64,000 bases of DNA from Beta vulgaris subsp. vulgaris (Eukaryota > Streptophyta > Magnoliopsida > Caryophyllales > Amaranthaceae). A program made the translations under genes and the position numbers. The stretch covers positions 59,076,593 to 59,140,592 of the forward strand of contig NC_079205.1 of the NCBI RefSeq assembly GCF_026745355.1, read 5' to 3'. The notes beneath the pieces were generated by a model, which was given only the letters and a program-made list of their open reading frames with translations, searched no databases and was not told where the DNA came from. This document shows, piece by piece, positions 1 through 12,988 of the stretch; the first letter of the stretch is position 1; the number at the start of each line of letters is the position of its first letter.

Positions 1-326
1 CTACTAACACTAAAACTTTAGTAAGCAACAACACATTTAATATTTTTTTAAAACACAAAAACTTCTTAGTAAACAAGTACCTTCCTCTTTAATTCAAAAC
101 CTCAAGTTACTAATTAAATCCAACTAAGATCCAACATTAGCAACTACATTTGACTAGTGTATTAATAACAATCAAGTATCAAGTATATGAATGTCTAAAA
201 GTTATTAGAATTTACCTATGGTTTAATACAAAGACATGCATACCCATCATCTCATCATCAATCACCTATCATCTATCATCATCCACTAATAAAACTGTAA
301 TACAACATGTTTTTATTCTAGTACTA
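1..326. other. AT-rich flank, no gene seen
   Basis: This stretch lies downstream of the F-box pseudogene on the minus strand. I see no recognisable protein, RNA gene or repeat in it. Confidence 0.4.
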
Positions 327-1968
327 CTAGCTAACTAGGTTTAAATTACTGATCCTCCTCCTCACCATCACCATCACTATCATCATCCTCCTCTTCACAT
401 CACCATCACTATCACTTTCATCATATTGAATAAAATTTGGCAATTGTAATCCATCTAACCTAACCTGACAATTGTGACAGCTAGGGCAAGTCCATTGAAC
501 CCAAGCAGGATGTGTAAAGAAGAGTCCAGTATAGATGAGCTCTTCATCCTCCTCCATTTGAAAGTGTCCAAATAACCAAACACGCCCTCTTCTATCATTC
601 TCTTCTATGCACGCCATCATGAAATACACATTGTAAAACGGGTAACCCACACGGCTAAGACACTCCGCCCCCGCGGGCATTGGAGGACATCCATCAAAAC
701 CATCCCAGTGGCCTATGCCATTGTATAAACTCACACCCTTGCTAAAACCCAAAAGATTGTACCAGGATTCAATTGTGGTAGATTTTCAGTTGGAGATTCA
801 AGTGCAAATGAAACATCATCTCTAAATCCAATGAAGAATATTTGATTACCTATGTTTGACAAAAGTTCTCATCTCCATACTCTTTCTTCTTCTTCTTGGT
901 TCTCATTCATCAAGAACACCATCATATTTCTCGTTGCTGTTTCACCATCTTCTAATATCGTTGTTACATCGACAAAGATGTATAATCCATTGTTCAATGA
1001 TGCTAACTTCAAGGTATAGATCCAAGCTGGTCTACTGATGAATTCCCATACCGAGGATATAATTGAAGAATCATCTTGTGGGTTAACGTTGTTATTCATG
1101 AATTTCATTGGAGATAATACTAAACAATTGTTTACTATGTTGATAAGACCAAATTCCCATTCTTCTTGTGATCGGATAAACCGGAAGATAAAAAATTTTC
1201 CATTGTGAAATGCGATATCAAGTTTCGTTTCTAAGTTATCAGGATCTTGTTTATCATATGTAGGTCCGACTAGAATTTTGGACCATTTTTTATCCCATGA
1301 TCTCCATAAACGTAGCTGATCATCATGATCATTATCATCACCACTTTCATTTGCAAGTTGTACTAACGCAGTAAATTTGCAAGTTGAGTTGAATAATACC
1401 AGTCCACACACAACTTTCTTGGATATGGGAATGTGATACTGATATGTAGTATAATCTGAGTTATCAACCAAAGAAATGGATTTAGCAAGTTCAAGAACCC
1501 GAAAATCGGACAAATCTATTTGCCCTTGAATGCGTGGTTCAGAAATGAAGTAATCTTTCATGGTTTCATCATTGACTGGGTTAAGCAGATGCCATCGATT
1601 GTGTCCTAGTTTACGCATTCTGACCAACCATGGATGACCATCAGCAGCGTTGCGCGGAGAGATCAAGTAGAATCGGGTTTCGATAAGAAAGAGTTTGCCG
1701 CCATTGCTAAGGCTTGGAACCTCCAAAGAATGGGTTTTAGGTTGGGTTTGGGTAAGTTGATCAAATGCAGATCTCCAAGATGGGTGAACCAATCGGATCC
1801 AAAAACTATCCGTTTCGAAATCAAGGAATTGCATGATATTGGACATTATGTCTTTTGTCAAATTAGACCATGGGGAGGAGGTGTTTTGGTGGTTTCGTCG
1901 TTGTTGGCGATGGCATTGGCGGCGGTGTTACTAGAACACGGTTGTTCAGCTGGTGTTTCTTTTTCCAT
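327..1968 (-). pseudogene. F-box/DUF295 (SKIP23-like) protein, frame-broken copy
   Basis: The likely start ATG is at 1968. It opens an N-terminus (MEKETPAEQPCSSNTAAN) that parallels the intact paralogue at 12989-14467. The frame is lost near 1873 in a C-rich run. The F-box begins just after (WSNLTKDIMSNI), and the body stays open to 869, including YLISPRNAADGHPWLVRMRK, the usual start of the DUF295 region. Two more frame changes, near 875 and near 735, are needed to reach NIGNQIFFIGFRDDVSFALE and then the C-terminal part ending near 327. By family, such proteins would be SCF substrate receptors. Either this is a decayed duplicate or some breaks are assembly indels. The C-terminus runs into a low-complexity Asp/Arg/Met tail unlike the paralogue. 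Confidence 0.8.
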
Positions 1969-2329
1969 TATTTAAGCGGAAAAATTAGTTGGGAATGAAT
2001 GAATTTAGGGAATTGGATTTACAAGCATCAAGAATGACAAGAAAGCAATGAAATGTAAATGGAAGGTGGATTTAATGGTTTGGGTATATATAGAGTGCGA
2101 GTACTATGTTAAGCACGAATTTAGAAATTGGAAGGGTATACTAAGCGAGAGATGATTGACTACATTACAAATTCCATTAGGATATGAGGTATCTAGGTAA
2201 CTAGAAGTGTGAGATTGTGAACTCATAAGAATTATTGGAGGGAGCAAAAACTAAAGTTTGCTTGAGGAGGGAGCTAAATACACCTAGTAGGACTGCTTAT
2301 ATACCAATCCCAAGTCTTGCAACGGTCAA

Positions 2330-5100
2330 AAAATTGAATTCAGTTTTAAAAAGTAGCCGTTATAAAAAAAAAAAAGAACATATTTGTACAACCTTAGGGG
2401 TATTTCATGCATAAAAGATCAAGGTTAACGGTTCTCTAACGTCATTCCTCATTAATGGCATTTGGTACATTGTTCTTAGGGGTACCTAGTGCATTTATTT
2501 AAAATAGAGGTACCCCATGAATTTTGAAAAACCACAGGGGTACCTGGTGAAAAAATCGTTAATATATATAGTTTTACAAATTATGAAATATGTGTCTAGC
2601 ACAATGCCTATGCTCACAGTTTGGAAAAATAAATGCAACTGAGTATCTAGTTAAAACAACAAAGAATAAAATTAACATGATTGTGCATTAATATGTAATA
2701 GCTAGAAAGTAATGCATAAAAACATAAAGGAATATAATATGTGGATTCTTACCCACTCATCTGAAACAATGGTCAATCCTTCACCCTGTCCAAGGTTCAA
2801 AGCTGTTTGTACCTCACTCAGAAACTAGCCCCATGAAGAGTTGTTCTTACCTTCAACTATGGCCCAAGCAACTGGATATATCTGTCATTGACATCCTTGC
2901 CAACAGCTGCCAGTAATTGATCACCCAAAAAAGTCTTCAAAAAGCACGCATCAGTGCTGAGAAACTTTTTGCATCCCTCCAGCCAACCTTTTTTCACCCC
3001 ATCCAAGTCTTTAAAACACCGGAGTTGCACTCCTCCTTGGCCTTTCATCATTGAGCAACTTGATAACAATCTCTGCATCACTGTCCCTCAAGGGCTGAAG
3101 GTATCTACACAACTTAGCATAATGTTCTTCCATAGAGCCATTAAGCAGTTTATGGGCCTTGTACTTAACCTGATAGGCCAAGACTATCTGAATGACAACC
3201 CTGAATGCTTGTCTAACTGCTTTAATGAGCACTTTGACTGGCCAATGAGGCCTTGTCTCGAAATTTTCCAGAAACTGCATGTTGATGTCGTATGTCTGTT
3301 GACTTCCATGTTCCTAGTACAACTATGCTCATTATCAAAAGATTTTACCACGAAACAGGCCCTCCTTGAATCTCATGAAGCAAATAACCTGAAAGGGCAG
3401 TCTGTGTTGCACTTCCCTTCCATTCTCCCCTGCATCCTCCTATTACTTGTAGCAAAGTACAAATTTCTGCCACATGTAATAGCAAACCTACCCACATCAC
3501 TCCTAAATGTCTCTCTACTTGGAAACCTTAGTCCAACTTTCCAAACAAAATCTGTGAAGTCTGTATCGTCACTCACTAATAGTCCTCTCCCTCTCCTTTT
3601 CCTATCATCCTCATTTTCATCACCACTATTCCCTAGGGTATGAATATCACCCTCACTGTCTTGATACTCACTCACAAACCCTGCCTCACCAGCTTGTGTG
3701 TCAATGTTGCCACTAATAGCACCATTACATCTCATACTTAATGTTCCCTCAACTGCATCCTTTTGAAGCTGCTTTGCCCACTCAAATAGCTTTGTGTTTG
3801 TTCCCCTCACCATATCCTTAGCTACTTTAAGCTCATCATCACTACTGTCTGCTTCACCTCCATTTTTAGTTTGTTCTATGAAACCCACGTCATATTCTTC
3901 TTCTCTTTAAAGATCACTCAAGCTCTCAGGCTCTAGTTTAGTATCATTCCCATCATCTTCATTAGTGTCAACAGTAGGTGGTTCATACCCAAGATTCAAA
4001 TCTTCTTCAAAATATTCTTCTCCAATTAACTCCTCTTCAGAATATTCTTCCCCAATTAACTCCTTTAAGGTTAATGGGTTTTGTGGTATGTTATCATACC
4101 ACTCATAGTAATCATATGGGAAGGTTTCTTGGTCATAGATTACCCCTTCTTCAGGCTGCCTAACTGGTTGCTTTTGAGTTTCAATATTACGTGCAGGAAT
4201 GGGTATTTCAGGTTCAGTTTGTGATTGGTTTTGTATGTGGAGTTGTTTGGAATACAGTTTGTGAAACTTGGGTTGTGTGAAAATTTGCTTCATGGGTTGA
4301 CTGTTCAACATTTAATGTGGAAGTTAAAGGAGATTGTTCAGCAGTAGGTTTATTAGGGGTAGGTTGATCTGCTCTAGATATGTGGTACAGAAACTGCACT
4401 TCTGCTGAGGTATCCTTAATCTTAGGACTTGACCTAACTGGTATTAACTTCTTAGCAGGGCTTTTTTTTTCTTTTTGGTATTTGCTATAGTGTGAGACCC
4501 TTGTCCACATGTGCTCACTACAGGTGGGTTTTTGTTGGTTCACTGACCATTAAAGTTGGGTTGATGGGTGTTGGGTTTATATGTGGTGGGTTTATGGGTA
4601 ATACTGTTGTCTTTTGCTAGCTAACCTATTTTTGTGGCCCTTCCAACATCCCACCAGGTTATTCTTCAAGCACTAGGGCCTTATTAACACCATGAACCAC
4701 ATACAAATCCAAAAACATGCTCTTCAAAACTACGCTTTGCCATTTCTAATACCTCCTTGTCATTGTATACCCTAACCAAGCCATCATCCAATTTTTTTTT
4801 CAGGAGTCAAATAAAAGATATGATCAATAACCCTATAACTGCCACATTTTTTAGCCATTTCCTCAAGAAACCACCAACACAGCTCATCTGGGTCAACAAC
4901 AAATGTTCTCCCACTTCCACCAACGTACTCCAAATACCCTCCTTTTTCATGTTTCTTAAATAGTTCCCCATGCCAAAACCTCATGGTCACATTATCCATT
5001 CCTAAACCATAAACAAAACAAAGACACAAAAAGTACATACATTCAGCCCTAATAACACACAAATTCATGAAATTGCATTTAACAATAATTTATTCAAAAT
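2330..5100 (-). mobile_element. MULE (Mutator-like) transposon remnant
   Basis: Minus-strand fragments of a MuDR-type transposase fill 2745-5068. The left flank at 2389-2545 carries repeated AGGGGTACCT-like motifs (2389, 2478, 2500, 2537) that could be terminal sequence. I could not match a second terminal repeat near 5.1-5.5 kb, so both boundaries are approximate. The element sits between the head-to-head F-box and PH-like genes, in what is only about 0.67 kb of spacer in the second copy of the module. Confidence 0.6.
2745..5068 (-). pseudogene. MuDR-type transposase, fragmented
   Basis: Pieces in order on the minus strand are as follows. 5068-4784 looks like the PB1-like N-terminal domain of plant MULEs (MDNVTMRFWHGELFKK). 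4543-3907 is an acidic, Pro/Gln-rich linker. 3888-3373 contains the MuDR N-terminal region (FVWKVGLRFPSRETFRSDVG, then YFATSNRR and CNTDCPFRLFA). 3280-3011 and 3081-2857 contain the transposase core beginning DACFLKTFLGDQLLAAVG, which carries the first catalytic Asp region. After a frame change come YPVAWAIVEGK and, near 2745-2790, GQGEGLTIVSDE, the second Asp region. Frameshifts and a stop after SSWG show that it is not functional. The downstream zinc-finger part is missing. Confidence 0.75.
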
Positions 5101-5972
5101 CGAACTTAAAGTTTGGCAAAAAAAATTTCACAGTTTACAGTATTTCATTCATTGTTAGATTTTAGGGTTTTGATTTTAAGCGTATAATAGCAACAAAATT
5201 CCCAACTTCAGTGGTGATTAAATTACTTGGACATGGATTTAAAAAAACTTACCTTGAAGCACAATCTATGGTGGTTGATGAAATTCTCCCACTTCAACAA
5301 CTACAACTACAACAACTATAACAACTTCAGCAATGGTGAAATTCTACTTCACAAACTGCGAAAATCAATGGGGGGAATTGAGCTTTGACCCATGTTAATG
5401 TCGCTGATAGAGGGATTAATGGAGGGAAGGGGAAGGGTTATTTTTTGGGAGAAGACAACTACTGTGGTGGTTAAAAGTTAAAAAAATACGTTATTCTTCT
5501 AGTTTCATTAAAACAAGGACGACCCACTTTATATACATGCCTAAATCGAGTCCACACATAAATAAGTGATGTCATAGTTGATCCCCTCACTAAAATATGA
5601 AAAGTTGGTACCTATTAACCTATTAAAGAAAACGGCCAATAATTGAGTCTCATAGTGTTAATTTTTCCTAAACAAAAAGCGAAAACTATTAAAGAGATAA
5701 AACAAAATAAAAAAACAAAATAAAAACGTGCACCGGTATGTGATTATAAAAGAAGCAAACGAGTTAAGAGGGAGTCAATAGAACTATCATTGGCTCATCA
5801 AAAACTTATCTTTCTCCTATATTTCTCTTTCTCTCCTATATTCCCTCAGAATATCCTGAAAATCATCAACGCAAAAACATTTCCTAGATTTTCGACCCAG
5901 ATTATAGTTTTACAAGATCTATTTTCTTTTGTTCAAAAACCATAAATTTCTGGGATAAGTCATAGTCTCAGA

Positions 5973-8900
5973 ATGAAGAAGATGAGCAACTATAATAGTG
6001 ATTATAGTTCATATTACTCCACACCTAATGAAGAATATAACAATAATAACAACAACATTAATGGGGAAAATGAATCTTGTGGTAGTACAAATAGCGAGTT
6101 ACTACCCTCTACATTTGCTGATACTTCGTCTGAGATTCAACGCCCCAAATTTCTTACGGTACTACTTCTATTTTTCGCATTCATTTTACTTCTTTTGTAG
6201 TTTTCCTGCTTCTTCCCCACTGCACAAAATCACGAACACTTCATAATCATAATTTTACTTCATTTTAGTTTCCTGCTTCTTTTATTTTTTCTGGTTCTTT
6301 TTAATTATTTTCTACTTTGCTGGTTCTTTTTGTTGTTTATTTTGTTATAGAAGTAGTTCTTTTTTATAGGGGTACGAAAATCAAGAAACTCATTCATATG
6401 CACAAAATTAAGGTTGAATAGTTCATAACAATTGTTTAATTAAGGCTAAACAGTTCATATGCACAAAATCAAGAAACTGTTTCAGAAGATGGTCAACAAT
6501 TATACTTTTTTTGGAAATGGTAAATTAATAGGATTATTCTTTCTTTTTTTTTGCTAAATATAGTTATATAATTTCACAGGCCTATTAATGTGAGTGAAAA
6601 AAACTAGCAAAAAAATATTTGATTTGAGAAATTAGAAGGCAAGAAAAGCCTGATTAATATATGATATGCTAGTTTTTCATTGAGAGACATGAGAGTTTAG
6701 ATTTGCATGCAGTTATAATGTTTGCGCAGTATGTTTTATATACTTTTGTATTTGATAGACTTTTTTGCATTAAAAAAGAAAAAATATAGTTACGTAGTAA
6801 GAATATCATATGTTTAAATTTAGGGTTTTTTTGTCAGAAAGAACCTAATAAAATACAAGTCTTGTGGGGAATGACCTAATAAATTTTTTTTTGTCAAAAG
6901 GACCTAATACATTTTTTTTTGTCAAATGGACCTAATAAAATATTTCCGATTGTGAACAGAAACCACTTTATGAATTTCCGGCCAAATTTATCATTTACCG
7001 ATGTTGACTTTTTTTTACCCTAGTTGACTTTTTATTATGCAGTTTACTTCATACCTAGGAAGACATAATAACAAATCTTGGTTTTTGGCAGAGTGAAGAA
7101 ATAGAGGATGCTAAAAAAGGTGAAAAAATACTTGGTTTGCAGCTGAATAAGACACCATCATTCCTGAATAAACTGAATTTGCTTAGTGGAGCTACCTGTC
7201 AAACAGATGATAGCTTTGTTTCAGCGGATAGACTAAAAGCGGTTAATTTCTCTGCTTTCTCTATCATAATTGGCTCTTGGACGGTAATTTTTCTGCTCTA
7301 ATTTGTCTACTTCCTAGAACTTTTCTAAAGTTATCGTCATCTGTTATATTTAGATGCAACATTTGATTAGCTTAATCCACCCACTAAGAAGGGAAATGTC
7401 GCATCTAAAAAAACAATATCGTTGCATATATATGACCTAAGAATTCTTGTAAAATTTCCTAAACGTGAAAATGGCTGCATGTAGAGTGGTAACTAGTAAT
7501 TATTCGGATTAATTAGACCATGATTGTTTTATATAATTTGTATGATATTAATATAACAGATGTGATCTATTGAATCTGACAGAAAATCGCCAGGCATGGA
7601 GGACAATTGATAGTCAGGTGTTACTTCAAAAAAAGGCAATTAGTTTGGGAAGTTTTGATCGGCAACCGGATGAACAAGATTGAGTTTTTGTGGTCTAATA
7701 TTGCAGCCATTAAAGCTACTTTTCACCCGAACAAAGGAGGAGTTCTTGATATCATGGTTAGTTTCCTGATCATCTCCCACATTCCTGCTGATTTATTTTT
7801 CTGTTAAACAAAAAACAGTAAGTAGTATTTTTTTATCGATCTACTGCCAAACTTTAGCGCTAATATCTCTAATATTAACGAGAGAATCAAACAAGATCGC
7901 ACATAACTAATTTCATCTCTAACACTTGTTTTTCCTTTTTTATTTGTAGCTGGAAAACCCACCCTTATTCTTGCAGGAAGTTAACCCTCGGCCTAGAAAA
8001 TCTACTAAGTGGGAACAATGTGGAGATTTCACAGAACAACAAGCTTCCATAATAAGGTGAACTACTACCTCGGTTTCTTTGAGATTAACCAACATCTCTT
8101 ATTGATGAATGGTTTAATATCAATCTAACTACACACTAAAAAACTATAGTGGATTTTTATATAAACTTTGCTTAATTAATGATCTTCATTTTTTGAAACT
8201 TATTCATTGCAGGAAACATAGCCTTGTATTTGGTCCAGGAGTGTTGGAAAAACATTACAACAAAATAATACAATCTGACCCTAATTTGTATTTTATAAGC
8301 CAACAACCTTTCCCCTATCATGCTAGTATGTACTTCAATGAGATTCATTTTCCACTCGCGCCTGCTCCACAAATTCCTTCAAATCATCCTTCAGGTATTT
8401 TTTACATTATTTCAATCAATCTGATTTGAATTTGTTTACTTTCATTAAGGCTCCGTTTGGTAGGGTGTAAAACATTTTCCCGGAAAACTGTTTTCCTCTA
8501 TTTTCAGTTTTACATTGTTTGGTTGGCAAAAGAGTGTAAAACCATTTTCCCTTGGGGTAAAATTACTCTCCCAATGATGGAAAATCATTTTCCTTTCAAA
8601 ATGAAAGGAAAACTATTTTCCTTATCTCTCTTGTACACTCCTCTCACTACCTCCTTACTTTCCCTTTCATTTTCCTTTCATTTCATCATTTTTTTACATC
8701 GAACCAAATAACAGAAAACTAATTTTGAAATTGTGTTTTCCATTGTAAATTGTTTTCCATGAAAATCATTTTACACTGAAAATATTTTACGCCCTACCAA
8801 ACGAAGCCTAAATTCATTATTCACTCATTGATCACACTTCTTGGCTTATTTTCTTTGATACATCTAGTCATGAATTTCTCGGGACATAGTATGAGCAACT

Positions 8901-9421
8901 CTCCAAGCAATATCACTACAATAAGTAGTGGATATAATACAGGTTATCATGGTCTTTCATCCACTAATAATGAGCAACCCTATGACACCAAGGACCAATC
9001 ACAAAGCATTGTGTCGTCGGCGAACCTGGGGACTACACATCAGCAAGCTGGTTACGTACATTCCAGTAGTGTACATGCGACCATGGAAAATAATATAGGA
9101 CAATATACACTAGGCTATGACCAATCACAATTAAGCATTGTGTCGTCGGCGAACCTGGGGACTACACATCAGCAAGCTGGTTACGTACATTCCAGTAGTG
9201 TACATCCGACCATGGGAAATAATACAGGACAAGATCATCTAGGCTGTCAGAATTCCATGCAGCAGATGACACAACTTGGGAATAATACTCTTGATCATTC
9301 TAGTCAGAATCAGTATTATTATGATGCAGGAGGAAATCAGTTTTATTATGATGCAGGAGGAAATCAGTTTTATTATGATGCAGGAGGAATTCAGTATTAT
9401 TATGATGCAAAAGGAAATTAG
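5973..9421 (+). CDS. PH-like domain protein, TRF2/HOY1 family, copy A
   Basis: Six exons close into one 464-aa frame: 5973-6158, 7092-7283, 7583-7756, 7950-8056, 8213-8394 and 8868-9421, all with GT..AG introns. Residues 1-62 are Asn/Tyr/Ser-rich. The PH-like core spans exons 2-5: FSIIIGSWT, then LVWEVL, KIEFLWSNIAAIKA, PPLFLQEVNPRPRKSTKWEQ, DFTEQQAS and FGPGVLEKHYNKIIQ. These are hallmarks of the plant family annotated (from memory) as TRF2/HOY1 PH-like; its biochemical role is not established to my knowledge. Exon 6 is a Gln/Asn/Tyr/His-rich tail with an imperfect 43-residue duplication and four YYYDAGGNQ-type repeats. ATG at 5973 was chosen because it opens exon 1; a second in-frame ATG follows at 5982. 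Intron 5 carries a Tourist-like MITE. Confidence 0.85.
6830..6950. repeat. Imperfect short repeats in intron 1 of copy A
   Basis: Three to four imperfect copies of a T-run followed by GTCAAAAGGACCTAATA recur over about 120 bp inside intron 1. I do not recognise the parent element. Confidence 0.5.
8449..8808. mobile_element. Tourist-like (PIF/Harbinger) MITE, 360 bp
   Basis: The ends are inverted repeats: GGCTCCGTTTGGTAGGGTG on the left and the complement of GGCTTCGTTTGGTAGGGCG on the right. Direct TAA duplications flank it at 8446-8448 and 8809-8811. A 3-bp TWA target and a GGC..GTTTGG terminus are typical of PIF/Harbinger MITEs. It lies wholly inside intron 5 of the PH-like gene copy A and leaves the splice sites intact. 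Confidence 0.75.
9006..9235 (+). repeat. 129-bp direct repeat within the last exon of copy A
   Basis: The stretch starting GCATTGTGTCGTCGGCGAAC at 9006 recurs at 9135, a period of 129 bp, so the frame is kept. Identity is high up to about 9235. Confidence 0.85.
9306..9421 (+). repeat. 27-bp tandem repeats encoding YYYDAGGNQ units
   Basis: Four consecutive 27-nt units encode Q-(Y/F)-YYDA-(G/K)-G-(N/I) and end at the stop codon. The near-identical DNA suggests recent expansion. Confidence 0.85.
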
Positions 9422-9508
9422 TATTATAAGAATCAGAATTAGTACAAAGCAGCAGAAATGTTCTTTCTAACGTACTGACAGTAGAAGCAATATGTTTCAT
9501 AGGAACTG

Positions 9509-9539
<31 letters not shown>

Positions 9540-10678
9540 AGTAAATTTGTGACTAGGGTTTTAGCCTACCACTATAAAAATAGTCAATTTGTGGTCGCAA
9601 ACGTGTTTCATTAGCTAATAATGACCGATGACGGACGCTAGCTTGCTTGTACATAGTTCATTTTTAGGGAGTAGTTTGTGTTTAGGTGTTGATTTAAATT
9701 AAAGATTGTTTTCTTTTAATGAAGTCATGAATGTTTTGATAAGATTGTGTACCTTTTTTTTTGGTACAATAAAAGATTGTTTACCTCTTCGCTTGAATGT
9801 GAAAATTTATTTTACTCTTGTTTTAGTTGGTTGTTTAAAGTAAAAAGTGAGCTAGAAAAATTAACCATGTTTGGTGATGATATAATTATACTTGGTGGTT
9901 TTAGAAAAAAAATAACATGGTAATTTTAGAGAAGTGATGTTAAAATAATAAAAGTTAGTGGCCATTATGTACGAGGAAAATAACATGTATGGTTGAGCTA
10001 GAAGTATATATGTAAGAAATAAATGATAATTATGTGGTATTTTTAGAGAATTAATGGCAATAGCGGTCATTATGTCAGCTAACACCAAAATATATGTGTT
10101 TATGTTTTGCAATATAGTGTTTGTGCTGATAACGTATAATGTTTGTGAAAAGGTAAGCATTTTTCTCACTTTTGAAAAACATTTCTCTCTTATTTTTCTA
10201 TTTTGAAAATGTGTTTGTGAATTGGTAAACTATTGAACCTTAGTTTTGGATTATGACTGCTTTGCAAACTTCCTGACATATATTGGATTTTTTGATAAAT
10301 AGTGTTTTAGTTCCAGAGTAGGAACTTGGTTGTCTAAGCGAGTTCCAGAGTTGGAGTCATGGATGGCGTGGCACTTATAATCAAGACAACGTTAATATAA
10401 ACACAACAACAAGATTTAATCTACAAAATGATGTTTTATGATTCAAGTTCCTATTCACAGTTCCTCAAGGAAATATATGCTATTCTTGAGCTAGCTGTCG
10501 ACGCATGGATCTTAAGAGATAAAGATTTGAAGAGAAGACATAAAAACTAAGTTCAAGAGTCTGTACTTAGGATTTATGTAAGTAATTTATATTGCTTAGA
10601 TTTAGGGAACTCAAATGAAATTATTTGATGCAACAAATGGTTTTGAAAAATATTTATCCGAGAGTTTTTAGGAAATAT
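9422..10678. other. Downstream flank of copy A, no gene seen
   Basis: A T-run lies at about 9509-9534. Otherwise it is AT-rich and unstructured, and no coding potential stands out on either strand. Confidence 0.4.
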
Positions 10679-11785
10679 TGTGTTGGAACACAAGGTGACA
10701 CTCAAGAAGGGGGGTTGAATTGAGTGACGAAATTTGATCGATTTTCGCAAAACCTTTGTTATTGCACAGTGCCAGCCACTGTGCGAAATAATCGTAAATC
10801 TCTGATTTGAGTTTTTGCGAAAACTAAAACTTAAATTACGTATAATTTGATGCATAAACACAGAATATAACGTGGTTCAATCTCACCTCTGAGATCTACG
10901 TCCACACGAAACAAAACTCTTTATTTCTTTGAATCTTAAGATACCAACCTCTTGATACAATAAGACTCCCTCACTACTAACCCTAGTAGTGCTAACCAAC
11001 TCTTAACTCTAAGAATTGACACTCTCTATAATAGGACAATTACACTCGTATATTCGTTACTTGAATCTGACTTGCGAAAGGAAATAGTTTTCAGCTCTTA
11101 ATATCTCCGATTTTTCTCTCTGAAAACGTGAGATCTAAAAGTGAATTATAAATCCCTTTTATAAGACTTGGTTTGGACGAAAATCCTTCAAAAATATCTT
11201 TATCTTTTAATCCTTAATTTAAGGGATAAAACTCTCTTTTTAGAAAAACAAACTTTATCTTTTTCTATCTTTATCTTTAATCTCAAAAAGATAAGTTTTT
11301 TCTTATTAGATTTTCTTTTCAACTAAAATTTTGTTTTTATCAAAAAATATTTTCCAAATCCTTTTTGAAAACCAAATTACGTTGTTTACTAAAATTCTTT
11401 TCTAAAACTCGTTTTCATAAAATTATTTTCATAAAACACGTTTGTAAAAATATTTTTCTAAAACCACGTTTTTTATAAAATTCTTTTTCTAAAACATTTT
11501 TTATGAAAATATTTTATCTTATTTTATAAACTAATTTCCTTTTTATATAGACATATAATATTAATACAATTATTTATTTTCTTAACTCTAAGAAAATAAT
11601 AATTATACTAATTTTATATTTCTATATTTAGCACATAGTATATCACCTAATTCAGGCCTATTACATTTTTACACAAAGTAACTATTCTAAGGAACATATA
11701 AACTTGACTTCAATCTTGATTCTTCTTTTCTTCAAAGTCTTCATTTATTAATTCCTTTCTTCATGCATCTGTTTCAACTGTTACA
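10679..11785. mobile_element. Possible solo LTR
   Basis: It begins TGTTGGAACACAAGGTGACA and continues with a CAAGAAGGGGGGTTGAATTG segment of a kind I associate with plant LTRs. It becomes very AT-rich and may end near a CA around 11785. I found no matching 5-bp target duplication, so the element type and right end are uncertain. Confidence 0.3.
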
Positions 11786-11787
11786 TA

Positions 11788-12046
11788 CTACCTCCGTTTC
11801 TTTTTAATTGTTACACTTACACTTTTTACGCATGCCGATGCACTACTTTGAGCCTTTATATCTCTAATTTTGTATTTGTAAAAAATATAAAAACTACATA
11901 TTAATAAAATATAAACTAATACGAATCTAACAAGATCCCACATGACTATGTTTTTATTCACGTATAAATCACAAACGAGGGTCAAAGTGCAATTTGTGAA
12001 TAGTGTAAAATGTCAAAGTGTAACAATTAAAAAGAAACGGAGGTAG
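11788..12046. mobile_element. Stowaway-like MITE, 259 bp
   Basis: Its perfect inverted ends begin CTACCTCCGTTTCTTTTTAA, and TA duplications flank it at 11786-11787 and 12047-12048. The interior carries the CAAGATCCCACATGACTAT motif shared with the other Stowaway-like elements here. Confidence 0.85.
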
Positions 12047-12988
12047 TACTTTCATACTAAAATATATTATATTAATTTTCATCATCAAAACATAATATGT
12101 GCATAAACCATAACATGTACATGCATGCACAACATATTGTAATAAATAAAACAGTTTCTTATATTCTAAATTAGAGATACGACACGATGGTGGACCATAG
12201 GCCGTTCATGGTTATTGTGTTTAAGATTAAGCAAGACCCCACACAAGCACAATATGGGTTGAATTTCCTATTGATCCACTCATTCTCAATCGAAGGAATA
12301 TCTTGGCATTATAAAGAGGATCCAGCCCGTATAACACGACCTGACTTTGCCTTTTTAAGTATACACGACGATACATATTCCCTCATATTAGAAACTTGGT
12401 ACGAGTCCAACATGAATTCTATTTCGTCCATTCCAACCGAACCCAGTGTATAGCATGAGGCTAGCTCATTGGACTCAGTCCATTTCCATCTGTAATATGT
12501 AGGTTAGTATAAACTGAAAATAAGAATGATGAAACACAAAATCTTGTTGTTCCAATCCTCTCCCTCCATATTCTTGTAAGGATTGCACATACAGGAAAAA
12601 TAATACTTTTTTCGTAACTAAAAAGAGATATACTATCACTGATCTTCAAATATGTACAGTTTATTCCACAACACTAAAAACTCTACAACACAAATTTTCT
12701 AATTTCATTTTCTAACAAGTAAACAACCTTCTTTCCAAAGTCAGAATCTCTAATTTGAAAGAACTTCGATTACTAACTCTAACCAAGATGAACTATCAAT
12801 CAAGTAGATGAATTTCTATCTACAGTTTACCTATATTCAAGTTCTCATATCGCAACAGAAGACAACTTCGTGTTCACCATTTAACTTGTAAACCAAATAA
12901 TACAATCTTCTAAAATCCTATTGATCCACTAATTCTTGAATGGATACTTCTTCCCATGCATCCTCATCATCATCATTGTATCATAAAA
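12047..12988. other. Spacer 3' of the intact F-box gene
   Basis: It contains an 88-codon open frame at 12187-12453 (+) that I do not recognise and do not consider a supported gene. The rest is AT-rich. Confidence 0.35.

Noticed and set aside
2954..3643. 229-codon open frame on the plus strand
   Set aside because: It runs antisense to the MULE transposase fragments, which have clear family motifs on the other strand.
12187..12453. 88-codon open frame on the plus strand beginning MVDHRPFMVIVF
   Set aside because: No recognisable domain, no partner exon, and the surroundings are AT-rich repeat-like DNA. Length alone is not enough.
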